Part shown: positions 1-11,457 of the stretch, piece after piece
How the letters are laid out: every line of letters starts with the position of its first letter
Position numbering within the stretch: position 1 is the first letter of the stretch
Assembly (NCBI GenBank): GCA_016946835.1
Contig: JACVTC010000029.1
Location: 1,210,001-1,272,000 of the forward strand
Direction of reading: 5' to 3'
Source: Neocallimastix lanati (nom. inval.)
Taxonomy: Eukaryota > Neocallimastigomycota > Neocallimastigomycetes > Neocallimastigales > Neocallimastigaceae
Length of the DNA: 62,000 nucleotides
Notes under the pieces: model-generated
Seen by the model: only the letters and a program-made list of their open reading frames with translations
Databases searched by the model: none
What the model was told of the DNA's origin: nothing
Position numbers and translations under genes: made by a program

Positions 1-188
1 TGTCCTTTGTCTTAATTCCTGTCTTCTGGTCTCCTTGGAGGGATGGTAACTTTAAATATCTTTATCTAAATCGGCATTTAAATCTGCAACTTTTTATGTT
101 TAATTTGGAAAATATCCCAATTAATATATTTTATGGCTAAAACTAAAAAATCAGTTTAATACTGTCTATACCTAAAATGGGGAGAAAA

Positions 189-224
<36 letters not shown>

Positions 225-2759
225 TTAAATTGAAATCAATGCCTTTTAACTTGGTTGTATCCTTTAGCAATAATTCTGACTTTGAATTTAGAAAATATTA
301 TCATTTATTACTATCCCTTTTTTGATATTGAATATCTTTTTGATATTGAATATCCTTCGGATCTTTATACCTTTCTTTGTCAGCAGGGGAGGGGGATGAA
401 ATTTAGCAAAGGTCATTACATTACATTGTTTACTCCATAGATTTTCTAATTCGTCTTTAATAACATCTTATCATTTATCTTTGTATTTTGAGTTTAGGAC
501 TTCAAAGAAAAGTAGATGGAACATCCATTTGAATGTTTAATTTAATACTTCTGAATTTTTTTTTGGGTAAATTGTTCATAAATAATTTCTTCAAACTCTT
601 ACTTTTTTTTTTTTTTTTTTTTTTTTTTAGTATTATCAGTGTTTTCTTCTTCAGGCATTGGTCTTTGCGTTGCTCTATTAAAATGTATACTGACCAGTAT
701 GGATTCTTTTATGTTGGTTTGTCTATCTTCATTATCATTTTTTTACCTTTTTTTTTTTTGTGCTAGATTTTAAGAACATATTTACCAGAATTTTTCCTTT
801 TTTTTTTCATTCAGGATCTGGGACTTTGATTTCTCTTTGAAAGAATTTGTTAATCTTGCTTTCTTAATATTTGGATTAAAAATCAAACATTACTTGACAA
901 CTAAAGTTTTCATACTTTCTTCGAAATTAAATTCAGGTTGTGGTTTAATTATTGGATTCCTTTTTTGTTGGTTTTTGAATATTTTTTTTTTTTTATTGTG
1001 ACTCAGAGTTTTCTTTTTTTGGATAAGTTCTAAATTCAAGAGGAGAAGATTCTTCATCTGCATCAGTAGTTATTACTGTAAAAATCAATAAATAAATATA
1101 TAGAGTATTTTTTTTTTGTCTTCAATAGAATCAGGAATAGAGGGAAGTAAGCTCGTGTCATCTTCATCAAACATAGCTTCTCGTACTAAGTGGTAGAATA
1201 AAAAATTCCTAGTTCATTATGATGGAGCTATGAGAGTTTAAATTAAAAATCTAAGAATATGCAACCCTCCTCATCATTTGGTTCAAACTTTTCTTTGCTT
1301 TATGAGAAATTCTTATAATAATAAGCTATACATCCTTAAATGCTTTAAACCTATTTCAAATTTACCTTTGAAATAAAAGTAAAATATTTCGTTTGGAATG
1401 AGATTGGTAAATTCTCTTATATTGCGTAAAAAAAATGTTAGATGAGTAGGTAGCGTACATCACAGCAAAAAATCTCAGAATCTTATATAATAATTTTACT
1501 CCAATTTAAAATAGTTTTTAACACAATCTATAATAGTATAGTTAAATCTTTTTGACTTTTCCCGTTGTTCTGTGGGATTATACGGAGGAGGAGAGTATAT
1601 TTTTCATAATACCATTATTTTTTACAATAATTTTCTACTTTTTTTTTTTTTTTTTTTTTTTTTTTATTTTTTATTTTTATATTTCTTATCATCATCAGTC
1701 TTGAAATATTTGACTATATATACTGAAAAAAAAAAAAAAAAACTTTTTTATGATGTATTTTAAAAATAGGATAGTTGTTTTGGGAACTTCAGCTTTTTCA
1801 TGGTAATACATATACCCAAAGCTTTTCTTGAAAATTCATACATGAATGTAAGTATATAGTTACAGATTTTTTTAATAGGCCCTATTCAATTAGAATAAAT
1901 AATTTCTAAAAATACTGGATACAGCAGAAGGTCTACAGGGTGCGAGGTTTTTTCTTTTAAGTTTTGAAATCTCAACAATTTAAGTATTCTCTATTTTTTT
2001 ATATTATGTAATTCTATGTATTTATTCAGGTCATCATGAGAGTAATGTCCTAGCAGGTGATGTTACAGAAATTTACTTTTTTTTTTTTTGGTTGAGATTA
2101 ATTGTTTTATTATTACTGATATTATTAATATAGAAATTAATTTTTTCGATTGGAAGTCTAATTACATTTATATTATTAGTTGGAAAGGAACCAAAAAAAA
2201 ATTACTTTCTTATTTTCTATTGGCTTTAGATAAAAAATATTATTTCCATTTTTATTTTTGATTTCGTAAGAGTATCTTTCTTTAACTAGTTTTATTCCAC
2301 TAATTAAATTTTTATTAATATTTTTGAGAGTAATATACATCATTTAATTTAATGTGGTTTCCAATTTATTATACCTTCAAATGTACCACGACTTTCAAAG
2401 TTGCAAAAAGGTATTATTGGCGCATTTCATTTTAATATCAAACTTATTAAAATTTTTTTATCATGTTTTTTATCGTACGTCATATTTTCTGAACATCTAG
2501 TATCATCATAAGGTCCAAAATAACTTCTTCATCTTCTTTATTATTTTTGATCGCTGTCATAATCATGTAGGACTTCAATATGGTTTTTACAGAGTTTTCT
2601 TTATTTTCTATTTCTTCGATCTTTCAAAACTTTCAACCCCTTTTTCAAACATAGGCTTAATTTTTTCAAAAGATATTTCATCCTTTGATGAATCACTCTC
2701 ATCCTCATATTCTAGATTTCCTTTATATTTTCTATTGTGGTTCTTATTGTAAAATTATT

Positions 2760-2793
<34 letters not shown>

Positions 2794-3122
2794 TTTTTAT
2801 AAAATCTTAATTTTATAAATATTTTTATTTCTCTTTGGGATGCTTCAAATTATGGTAGCAATTGATGACATCATGTCCATATTCTTTACATAAGTGACAG
2901 TGACAAAAACTTGATTTAAAAAAAAAATTTGTTATTTTATTGTCGTTCATATAAGAAATTTCTTTGTTACTGCCTGCCATTTACTTTCAAATTTTCCAAT
3001 GTAGTCAATATCCTTCATGTCAGGTTTTGGTTTCTCTTTTTTCTTCAAAAAAAAACAACTCCTTTGCCTTTTGCATAGTACTCTGAATCTGTAGTAAAAA
3101 ATCATATGCCATTTCAACTGCA
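1..3122 (-). pseudogene. Decayed Ty1/Copia retrotransposon (gag-protease-integrase remnants)
   Basis: No long open frame survives, but three Copia signatures lie in the right order on the minus strand. A Gag CCHC zinc knuckle (CHLCKEYGHDVINC, spacing C-x2-C-x4-H-x4-C) is at about 2899-2858. Protease and post-protease text follows at about 2520-2230 (TRCSENMTYDKK, then IKLNDVYYS and NLISGIKLVKE). The end of the integrase is at about 1375-1150, with GCIAYYYKNFS, KFEPNDEEGCIFL and REAMFDEDD, split by stops and shifts. The gag part closest to 3122 reads AVEMAYDFLLQIQSTMQKAK before a shift. Reverse transcriptase and LTRs were not seen; the element either runs off the left edge or is truncated. The region is less A+T-rich than its surroundings, as are the other Copia remnants here. 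The block ends abruptly at 3122/3123 against ankyrin copy A. Family assignment is fairly sure; internal limits are approximate. Confidence 0.7.
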
Positions 3123-6100
3123 TTTTAAAGCTTTTACTAAATCATAGTGCTAACATTGATTATCTTAATAATAATATTTCATTAATAAAAATTTTATTTG
3201 TTAAAAATGAAAGGAATGATTTTCTAGTATCCAATTGTGAAGAAAATTTTGAATTATTAAATATTTTAATGGAGTATGGATTGGATATTGAAAGAAGAGA
3301 TAATGATTATAAATATCCATTAATCTATGCTTTTGAAGAAGAAAATGATATTGCATTTCAATATTTATTAGAAAAAGAATTAGATTTTAGATCATTCATT
3401 TCTACATTATACAATTGTCTAAGTGAACTTTCATTACTTCTTAGTTCTAATAACAATATTTTTGACCTATTAATTAAAAATGGATTTGATGCTAATCGTA
3501 AAGATCAATATGGAAAAAATTTATTAAATTATGTAATCGAGAAGATGCCAACTGATGAAATATTCATACTTCATTTATTAGAATTTGGTATAGACTTTAA
3601 TTTAAGAACGGAACAAAATAAAGAATTATTTTTAGAATATTTTAATACTTTTAATATTATTCAATTATTATCTAATTTCTCTGATCTTATCGCAAATTTC
3701 CAAGAAAATATTATTAATTATTTTAATAATAATATTTCTATATTTAAACCAATATTTAGAAAAGTAAAAACTATAAAAATTGTTAATGTATTAATTATTT
3801 TAATACAAAATGGATTAAATATTGATTCAAGTGATGAAGAAGGAAACACCTTATTAGTATATGCTATACAGGAAAAAAAGGAAGATATTGTTTATTACTT
3901 ATTAAAATATCATAGTTCACTTGAACTAATCAATACCAAAATAGAAATATTGAAGCCATTAATTCAAATAAAAAATACTATTTTATTTAACGGAATAAAT
4001 CTAATTAAGAATATTCGAATTTTAAAAATGTTAATTCAACAAGGCATCGATATTAATTCAAAGGATAAAGAAGGAAAGACACTATTAGTGTATGCGATTG
4101 AAGAGGAAGATAAATTTATAGTGAATTATTTATTAGAAAATCAAGCTTCTATTCAACTGATTAACCAAAATATTAAATACTTAAGAAAACTAACTAAAAA
4201 TAAAAAAGAAAATAAAAAGGAATTATTAGAAAATTTTGAATTTAGAATGAAAAATAAATTTAACATTATAAAAATTTTATTAGAATATGGTTTAGATATT
4301 GAAGCTAAAGATGAAGAAGGAAAAACATTATTATTTTATGCCATTGAAGATGAAAATGAATTTATTGTGAATTATTTATTAGAAAATCATGCTTCTATTC
4401 AACCGATCAATGAAAACATTAAATGTTTAAAAGAATTAACCAAAAATAATAAAGAAAATGAAAAGGAATTATTAAAAATATTTGAATTTAGGATGAAAAA
4501 TAAATTTAATATTATAAAATTATTATTAAAATATGGTTTAGATATCAATGCTGAAGATGAAGAAAGAAAACATTATTATTGTATGTCATAGATGAAGTTA
4601 ATGAATCTTTATTTTATTATTTATTAAAAAATAAAACATCTCTTGAATCGCTTCAAGCAATAAATATTAAAGTATTATTAAAATTTATTTTTAATACTAT
4701 TGAAAATGAAAATGAAAATGTATTGAATAAATTGAGTAAATATGCTAATAAAGAAAAAGAAGAAGAAAAATGTATTGAAATTTTAAAATTATTAATTCAA
4801 AACGGTTTAGATATTAATGATAAGGATGAAGAAGGAAATACCATTTTAATATATGCCATTGAAGCAAGAAAAGTATCTGTTATTCAATATTTGTTGGAGC
4901 GAAATGCTTCTCTTGAACCAGTTAATTCTAAAGTTGAAATTTTAAAACCATTAATAACTAATATCATTCCAAAGAGTTGGGAAATTTGTTATATCGATAA
5001 TTTAAATTTTAATATTTTAAAATTACTAATTGACAATGGTTTAAATATGGAAAATAGTAAAAAATATATTATATTACGCTATTCAAAATAGTAATAATAG
5101 AATTGTTAACTACTTATTTGATTATGGATTGACAATTGATATTAATAGTAACTTTGGAAAATTATTATTAAATAATCAAAAGATGAAAAATTCAAATCCT
5201 GAGATTGATCAGCTTATTGAAAATTTATTGAATAATAAAAAATTTATTTCTATAATTAATCGTAACATAAAATTAATAAGATCATTATTTAATTCAATTC
5301 AAAAAAGGACAATACTATTAAAATTATTAATTCAAAATGGATTGGATGTCAACGCTATTGATGAAGACAAACATTCTTTATTATATTATGCTATTGAAAC
5401 GGATTACCAAGAAATAATTCCATATTTATTTAAATATGGAGCTAAAATAGATTCTATTTATCATAATATCGATGTTGTTAAAAATTTATTCATTCACACC
5501 GTAGAATCTAATGATAAAATTAGATTCAATATACTAAAAATATTAATTGAAAATGGATTAAATATTAATTATGAAGATCATGAAGGAAAAACTCTTTTAC
5601 TTCATGCCATTGAAGCGAAAAATTATTCCATCATTAATTATTTATTGAAAAGTAATGCCTATGATAAATTAATAATTCCTAAATCTAAATTAAAATATTT
5701 AATTTCAGAATATGATGATAGAATGATTAACTATCTCTTTGATTATGGAATTACTACAAATATTAAAAGTTATGATGGAAAATTGTTATTGAGAAAAAGA
5801 AAATGGGAACAATCGAATTCTCAAATCAATCATCTCATTAACGATTTATTATTTAATGGACTAGATATAGCAAAAATTAATAGTAACATAAAATTAACAA
5901 AGCCATTATTTAATTCAATACAAGGAGGTGAATCGATAGTTTTAAAATTATTAATTCAAAATAGATTGAATGTTAATGCCGATGATGAAGATAATCACTC
6001 TTTATTGTGCTATGCTATAGAATCGGATTACTTAGAAATTATTCCATATTTATTTAAATATGGTGCTAAAGTAGATCCTATTCAAAAAGATATTAAAGTA

Positions 6101-6894
6101 ATTAGGAATCTATTTATTCATACCACAGAATATAAAGATAAAATAAGATTTAATATAATAAAAATTTTGATTGAAAATGGATTAATTATTAACTTTAATG
6201 ATAATAATGATGATGGGAAGAACATCATGGGTTATATCTTTGAAAATAATTGTCATAATATTTTAAAATATTTATTGAAACATGGATTAGATATTCATTA
6301 TATTAATGAAAATATTAAACTTCTTCAACCCTTATTTTATTTTTCATATAACAACATAATCAACATTCTTGATGTGTTACTTGAAAATGGACTAAATATC
6401 AATAATAGAGATAAAAGTGGTAAAACCATAGTAGATTATTGCATTGATAATAATAAAAAAGAAATTATTAATGTAATAAAAAAATATAAAATAAATAATG
6501 TAAATAATAATCCATTAAACAATTATCAAAAAAATATAAAAATAAATAAACGTAATAAATATAAATCATTTAAAGATTCCCATATAAGGATTATTATTAT
6601 TATTGCAAAGATGAAGAAGAAGGAGAAGAAAATTATAATGAATATGAATATGTTGATTATGAATTTAATGATTATAAATATGATGATCATAAAAATAATG
6701 ATTATGATGATTATGGTTATTTTGAATATAAATATTATGATTCTTTTGAATGTATTTATTATGAAGATTATGAAGATAATTATTATAATGATTATGATAA
6801 TTATTATTCAATTACCTTTAAAAAATATCATAAAACTTCTCATAAAAATAAAGGCATCAAATATACCCATAAAATAAAAATTGTACACTATTAA
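3123..6894 (+). pseudogene. Ankyrin-repeat protein copy A, 5'-truncated and frameshifted
   Basis: Homologous to copy B from 13013 to its stop; the first ~518 codons and the promoter are absent, and homology starts sharply at 3123. The frame is open from 3124, so ATG 3269 is only an internal Met. Compared with B and D there is a lost A near 4566-4570 (shift), two extra bases near 5065 (shift) and a lost base near 6578 (shift), after which the acidic Tyr-rich tail lies in another frame and ends at TAA 6892-6894. Only two of the internal 246-bp repeat units are present (around 4145-4590). Ankyrin signatures are clear (GKTLLFYAIEDENEFIVNYL, LLKYGLDINAEDEE). The C-terminal type (NNYQKNIKI) groups it with copy B rather than C/D. 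Without promoter or start it is almost certainly not translated as a full protein. Confidence 0.9.
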
Positions 6895-7255
6895 ATTAGT
6901 AATTTAAAATAAATTTTAATATAAATTTTAATTTTTAGTATTTTATTTTTAATCTAATATTTTTTTTTCTATATTTTTTTTTTACTTTTTTAATTTATAT
7001 CATTTTAAAAAATATAATATTTGAAGAAATACAAAAATTAATAAATATTAAAACAAAATATTTCATTACTATTATAATATAAATATATATATAATAAAAA
7101 AATAACTTATAAAAAGAATTAAAAAAATACTTTAAATATAAAAAAATAACATACCATAAATATGAAAAAATAAGATAAATATAAAAAAATACTATTTAAA
7201 TAAATATAAAAAAAATACCATTAAAAAAATAACATAAATTTAAACAAAAATAAAG

Positions 7256-7302
<47 letters not shown>

Positions 7303-7800
7303 CATTAAAAAAATTAAAATATATGGAATTAAAAAAAAATATTATATAATAAAAATATATATAACTAAAAAAATAAAAATAAAAATAATTTGAAAAAATG
7401 AATGTAAATACATTATTTAATCCATTGAACAGAATTGAATACATTTAAATTGAATATATTATATATTTAATACATTATTTATTTAATACATTTTGAACTT
7501 TATAAGCATTTAAATAAATTGAAAATCATTTAAAATCTTACTTTATATTTAAAAATATTTTGTTTATTAATTATATTTTAAATTGATTTTATTATTTATA
7601 AATTGAAATAAATTTGACATTTAAGTCAAAAATAAAAATAAATAAATTTAATTGATAATTTTATTAATATTTTTTTCTTTATCACACATTATTAATTTTA
7701 TTTTTTTATTTTAATTTATATTTATATTTATATTTCTTAGGTTTTAGTATTTTATTTTATATTACTTTCATTTTTATCGATTTGTAATTTATAGTTCACT
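6895..7800. other. 3' flank of copy A, A+T-rich non-coding
   Basis: Shares blocks with the 3' flank of copy B (17038-17870), such as the TATTTGAAGAAAT block at 7016-7031 and the GAATACATT / ACATTATTTA text at 7430-7500. It therefore belongs to the A/B duplication unit. It holds an A run of about 37 nt at 7261-7299 and one or two degraded copies of the ATAAATATAAAAAA-type repeat seen after the other copies. No gene is seen. Confidence 0.6.
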
Positions 7801-8952
7801 ATGGAAAAATATTTCACCGGAGATCTCGCTGTTATGGAGCATCCACTGACAAACACAAGGTTGATTTTTATGAGTGAAATACACTCATGGATCAATACTA
7901 AAATAAAGGAATTTATTCATTCAAGATTCAAAAAAATTAAGGATAATATTTTGTTAGTGAAAAAAATTACTAAATTCAATGATAATTTCTTCAGGATTAA
8001 AGTATGTACTCCAAATTTCTGCCACGAAAAATTTGAAAAAGTATTTGAAAAAGCAATATCAGGAGCTTAAATTTCACAATATAGATATTATAAATGGAAT
8101 CATAAGGTTTCTTTTTCATAAGGTTTCTTTTCAACATTTAAAAACAAAATTTAATATCTAATGACACATCAAATAATACAAACTCTGCAAATCTCAGTTC
8201 AACTAATTTAATAAAAGTTATGAATGGCGTTCATGTACTCATTGTTCCCAATATTCCTACTCGTTATTATCAAAATCAAATTTCACATTCTAATATGGAA
8301 AGTTTTTTTTTTTTGTCTTAGTTGGAATACCAATGGTTGGAATTTTGTAAAAAGAGACAGTATTGAGTACTTCAACATGATTTTTAAACCATTATTCTTA
8401 TATTTTCGGGAAACAGGTAATAGTACTAATACTACTAGAAATTCATGTAAAGTAACATTTCCAAACTACAAATATTTCCAGAAAAAAAATGAATCCAAAT
8501 AAACCAAATTGCAGAGGTTTGTATCTTGAGTATCATGTCTCATGTCAAGTAATACTTGAATATAATTCCTATACTCATCTTGTTTCTTTAACAACATGTA
8601 GTCCAAGGAATCATTCTAAGTGTTCTGTAAGTAATGTCTATATTCCTACAAAGAAACACTCATTACAGGTCCGATATGCAATATCTCAAATCATCCATCC
8701 ATTCTTCTTGGAGACTTTAACATGAGCACCGCTGATATACAAGATAAATTAACCAACAGTAACTTTGGTAATTGGTTTGTTCTTCCGATTAATGGTTCAT
8801 CTATTTCATGGACTAGAGGTAGATACTCATTAGATATTGATTATGTGTTAATCAACTCAAGTATGCTGGATAAAATATCAAGTGCATATTTTGTTGATTT
8901 TCCTTCTGTATCTGATCATAAACCTCTCGTAGTTTATCAAAAAGAAAACTAA
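7801..8952 (+). pseudogene. Broken endonuclease/exonuclease/phosphatase (EEP) domain gene
   Basis: Starts with ATG 7801. The first frame (89 aa, to 8070) is basic and reads like the N-terminal nucleic-acid-binding part found before EEP domains in non-LTR elements (HSRFKKIKDNILLVKKITKF, FFRIKVCTP). The EEP domain is spread over three further frames: LSWNTNGWNFVKRDSIEYF at about 8310-8380, YIPTKKHS around 8640, then LLGDFNMSTADI at about 8704-8740 and DYVLINSSMLD...SDHKPLVV at 8830-8935. GDFN and SDH are standard EEP catalytic motifs (metal and His box). At least three shifts are needed to join them. No reverse transcriptase follows: after the stop at 8952 nothing recognisable is seen for about 250 bp. 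It could be a LINE fragment or a stand-alone DNase I-like gene of the host. Confidence 0.72.
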
Positions 8953-9239
8953 AATATTAATCCAATTTTCAAATGTTGGATTTTGATTTCTTCTTGATAC
9001 TTTCCATGTAGCAAACATAATATCAAGCCTAGTCCTCATTGAAAGATATAAAGATATAGCAAGTTTTCCACGGCATACATATATAATTTTGAATTGAAAT
9101 TTTTTATTTTTTTAATTTTTCATTTTTTTTTTTTTTTTTTTACCATGATTGAATATTTTTCATTTTCATAAATTTTAAATTTTTCTAAAATTTTTTCTAA
9201 GTACATATAAGTTGATGCAATATACAACCATCTTTACAT
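8953..9239. other. Non-coding gap
   Basis: A+T-rich sequence between the EEP pseudogene and the Copia fragment, with a T run near 9124-9140. Nothing recognisable was seen. Confidence 0.4.
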
Positions 9240-10005
9240 TTTATAAATTTTATTCCTATAATAAAGTCTATGTTTCCAATGTCACTTAATTCGAAATTTT
9301 TGTATATTACTAATTTTACTTTATTTATAGTTTTTTTTTTTTTCCTCTATTAATATATGCTTATATTTTTCGTTATTTCCCACTATTAATATATCATCTA
9401 TATAAATTGCAATAATACAAAAAATTTTTTTATAATATATATACACATGGTTCACTTTTTGGTCTTTCAAAATTAAGTTCCAGAAGTGTTTTATTCATTT
9501 TTCATTTCAGAGACGACCATCCTATTTTAATCCATAGATAACCTTTATAAAAAAAATAACATGCCCTTCTTCATCCATAACTTTAGGAATTTCCATATAT
9601 TATTCTTCATTTATTTCCGCGCTTAGTTATGAATAGCTATAGAAATAATTATTCTTAGAGAGTCTTGTTTAAGTGTAGGTGAGAAAGTATTAACATTATC
9701 TATACTATATTCTTGAGAAAAACCTCTCGCTACTAATCTTGCTTTATATTTTGTTATCTTATCTTTGTCATTTCTCTTATAACTAAAAGACCTATTTATA
9801 ATCAATTAGATTTTTTTTCTTTTGGGATTTCCTGAATCTTTTCAAAAACCTTCTTTTCTTTCATATTTCTTATTTTATTATTTATTATTAGCGGTAGTAA
9901 TTGCATCCTTCCAAAAATACATGATTAAGGTGTGCATCTTCCAGCATAGCTCTAGTAATTAGAATATGAGAACCGTGAAGCCGTTCAATTCTTCCATTTA
10001 TTATT
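9240..10005 (-). pseudogene. Copia pol fragment: integrase end joined to reverse transcriptase
   Basis: On the minus strand, 10005-9900 encodes the end of the integrase core (NGRIERLHGSHI, RAMLEDAHL, FLEGCN). 9805-9623 encodes the RT N-terminal block (KYKARLVARGFSQEYSID, TLKQDSLRIIISIA). About 9425-9375 encodes the polymerase box (AIYIDDILIVGN). The usual several-hundred-residue linker between integrase and RT is missing, so an internal deletion has joined the two. Frames are broken between blocks, and no LTR, RNase H or gag was found. It could have come from the same parent element as 1-3122, but nothing here proves that. Confidence 0.8.
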
Positions 10006-10588
10006 AAATATAAAAATATGTTACTATAAATATTTGTTTTATATCATTTTATTTTTTAATGATTAAATGTATATTTATTATTACATATTATGTATATATA
10101 TATTTATTAACTTTTAAAAAAATGTTACGAAATGCAACTTTCCGAAATGAAAATTTTCGGTATGCCTTACACTCCATAAAATCATGAAAATTATATTATT
10201 TATGCTATTACATAATTCTATGAAAAATATTTATATTTTTATGTATTGTCATCTATTTCTTAATCTATTTATAAATTATAACATAATATAAAATATAATT
10301 ATAATTAATATAAAATAATTTTATTTTTTATAAATAAAATAAAAATTATATATTTATTAATTAAATTAAGTAATATATAAATGCACAATTAAATAATAAT
10401 TAAATATATTTATTATTTTAAATTAATAAATAAATGCATAATTAAAGAAATTTATTTAATTAAATTTAATATAAAAACTTTATCATTAATTTTTTTTTTT
10501 TTTTTTTTAATTATTGACATTTTCAAATTACATAAAGAAAATGAGGCTAAGCAAAAAAAAAGTTATTATTTATTTATAATTACTTTTA

Positions 10589-11035
10589 TTATTTATTTAT
10601 TATTTATTATTTATTATTTATTATTTATTATTTATTATTTATTATTTATTATTTAATTATTTATTATTTATTATTTATTATTTATTATTGATTATTTATT
10701 ATTTATTATTTAATTATTTATTATTTATTATTTATTATTTATTATTTATTATTTAATTATTTATTATTTATTAATAAATACTCTTTTTTATTATTTATTA
10801 TTTATTATTTATTATTTATTATATATTATTATTTATTATTTATTATTTATTATTTATTATTTATTATATATTATTATTTATTATTTATTATTTATTATTT
10901 ATTATTTATTATTTATTATTTATTATTTATTATTTATTATTTATTATTTATTATTTATTATTTATTATTTATTATTTATTATTTATTATTTATTATTTAT
11001 TATTTATTATTTATTATTAATTATTTAGTATTTAT
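10589..11035 (+). repeat. ATTATTT heptamer minisatellite array (upstream of copy B)
   Basis: Tandem 7-bp units ATTATTT read on the plus strand, with occasional variants (ATTAATT, ATTATAT) and a short non-repeat break near 10770-10790. It ends about 420 bp before the copy B start codon. Confidence 0.95.
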
Positions 11036-11220
11036 TTATTTATATATATTTTTAATTATCATTACTATTTTTATCATTTATTATTTATTTAGTTATAAAT
11101 TATTTTTTAATTTATATATTATTAATTATTTTATTTATTTTTTTTTAATGTGGAAAATTATAAAAATAAAATTATGACTGTACCAAATAGAGAAAAAAAA
11201 AATTTTCTTAATATTTTATA

Positions 11221-11340
11221 TTAAATCAATTTAAAAAATTTTGTTCATATAAATAATAATTTTTTTCCTCTTAAAATCAAAATTAATTTTAATCTTTATA
11301 AAAATTTTATAGTTAGATTAAAATTATATATATATTTATT
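11221..11340 (+). promoter_or_regulatory. Conserved upstream block of the ankyrin genes (candidate core promoter)
   Basis: The block containing GTTCATATAAATAATAA, CCTCTTAAAATCAAAATTA, CTTTATAAAAATTTTATAG and AAAATTATATATATATTTA is nearly identical before copies C (30338-30450) and D (45845-45960). It lies 118 bp before the ATG here and 115 bp before it in copy D. Conservation across copies within very A+T-rich, fast-changing DNA, plus the TATATATA run, suggests a promoter. No transcription start is shown. Confidence 0.4.
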
Positions 11341-11457
11341 ATAATTAATTTTTTTTTTTTAAAAAAAAAAAAAAGAAAAGAAAAAATAATTATAAAATAA
11401 ATAATAATATATAATTAACTATAATTTATTTTTATTTTGTAAATATTGAAATATATT

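Larger units (their letters stand above)
10006..11457. other. 5' flank of copy B
   Basis: From about 10190 this matches the 5' flank of copy D (from about 41460, ignoring the Mutator-like insertion) and the last ~540 bp of the window. Shared text includes the ATGTAATGTCATCTATTTCTT-like block, a T run before TTATTGACATTTTCAAA, and a GAGGCTAAGCAAAA block at about 10541. The uninterrupted ATTTTCAAA site near 10531 is an empty target for the element inserted at 41779. About 10085-10190 is the inverted counterpart of 40540-40650. The region also holds the heptamer array and conserved upstream block listed separately. No gene is seen. Confidence 0.6.

Noticed and set aside
1-3122. Short plus-strand frames at 255, 533 and 1572
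   Set aside because: Low-complexity Phe-rich frames over T runs, antisense to the recognisable Copia remnant.
11446-11457. Upstream start for copy B (TTG 11446), and likewise 46063 for copy D
   Set aside because: Non-ATG codons; the ATG at 11458 and 46075 aligns with the ATG of copy C.
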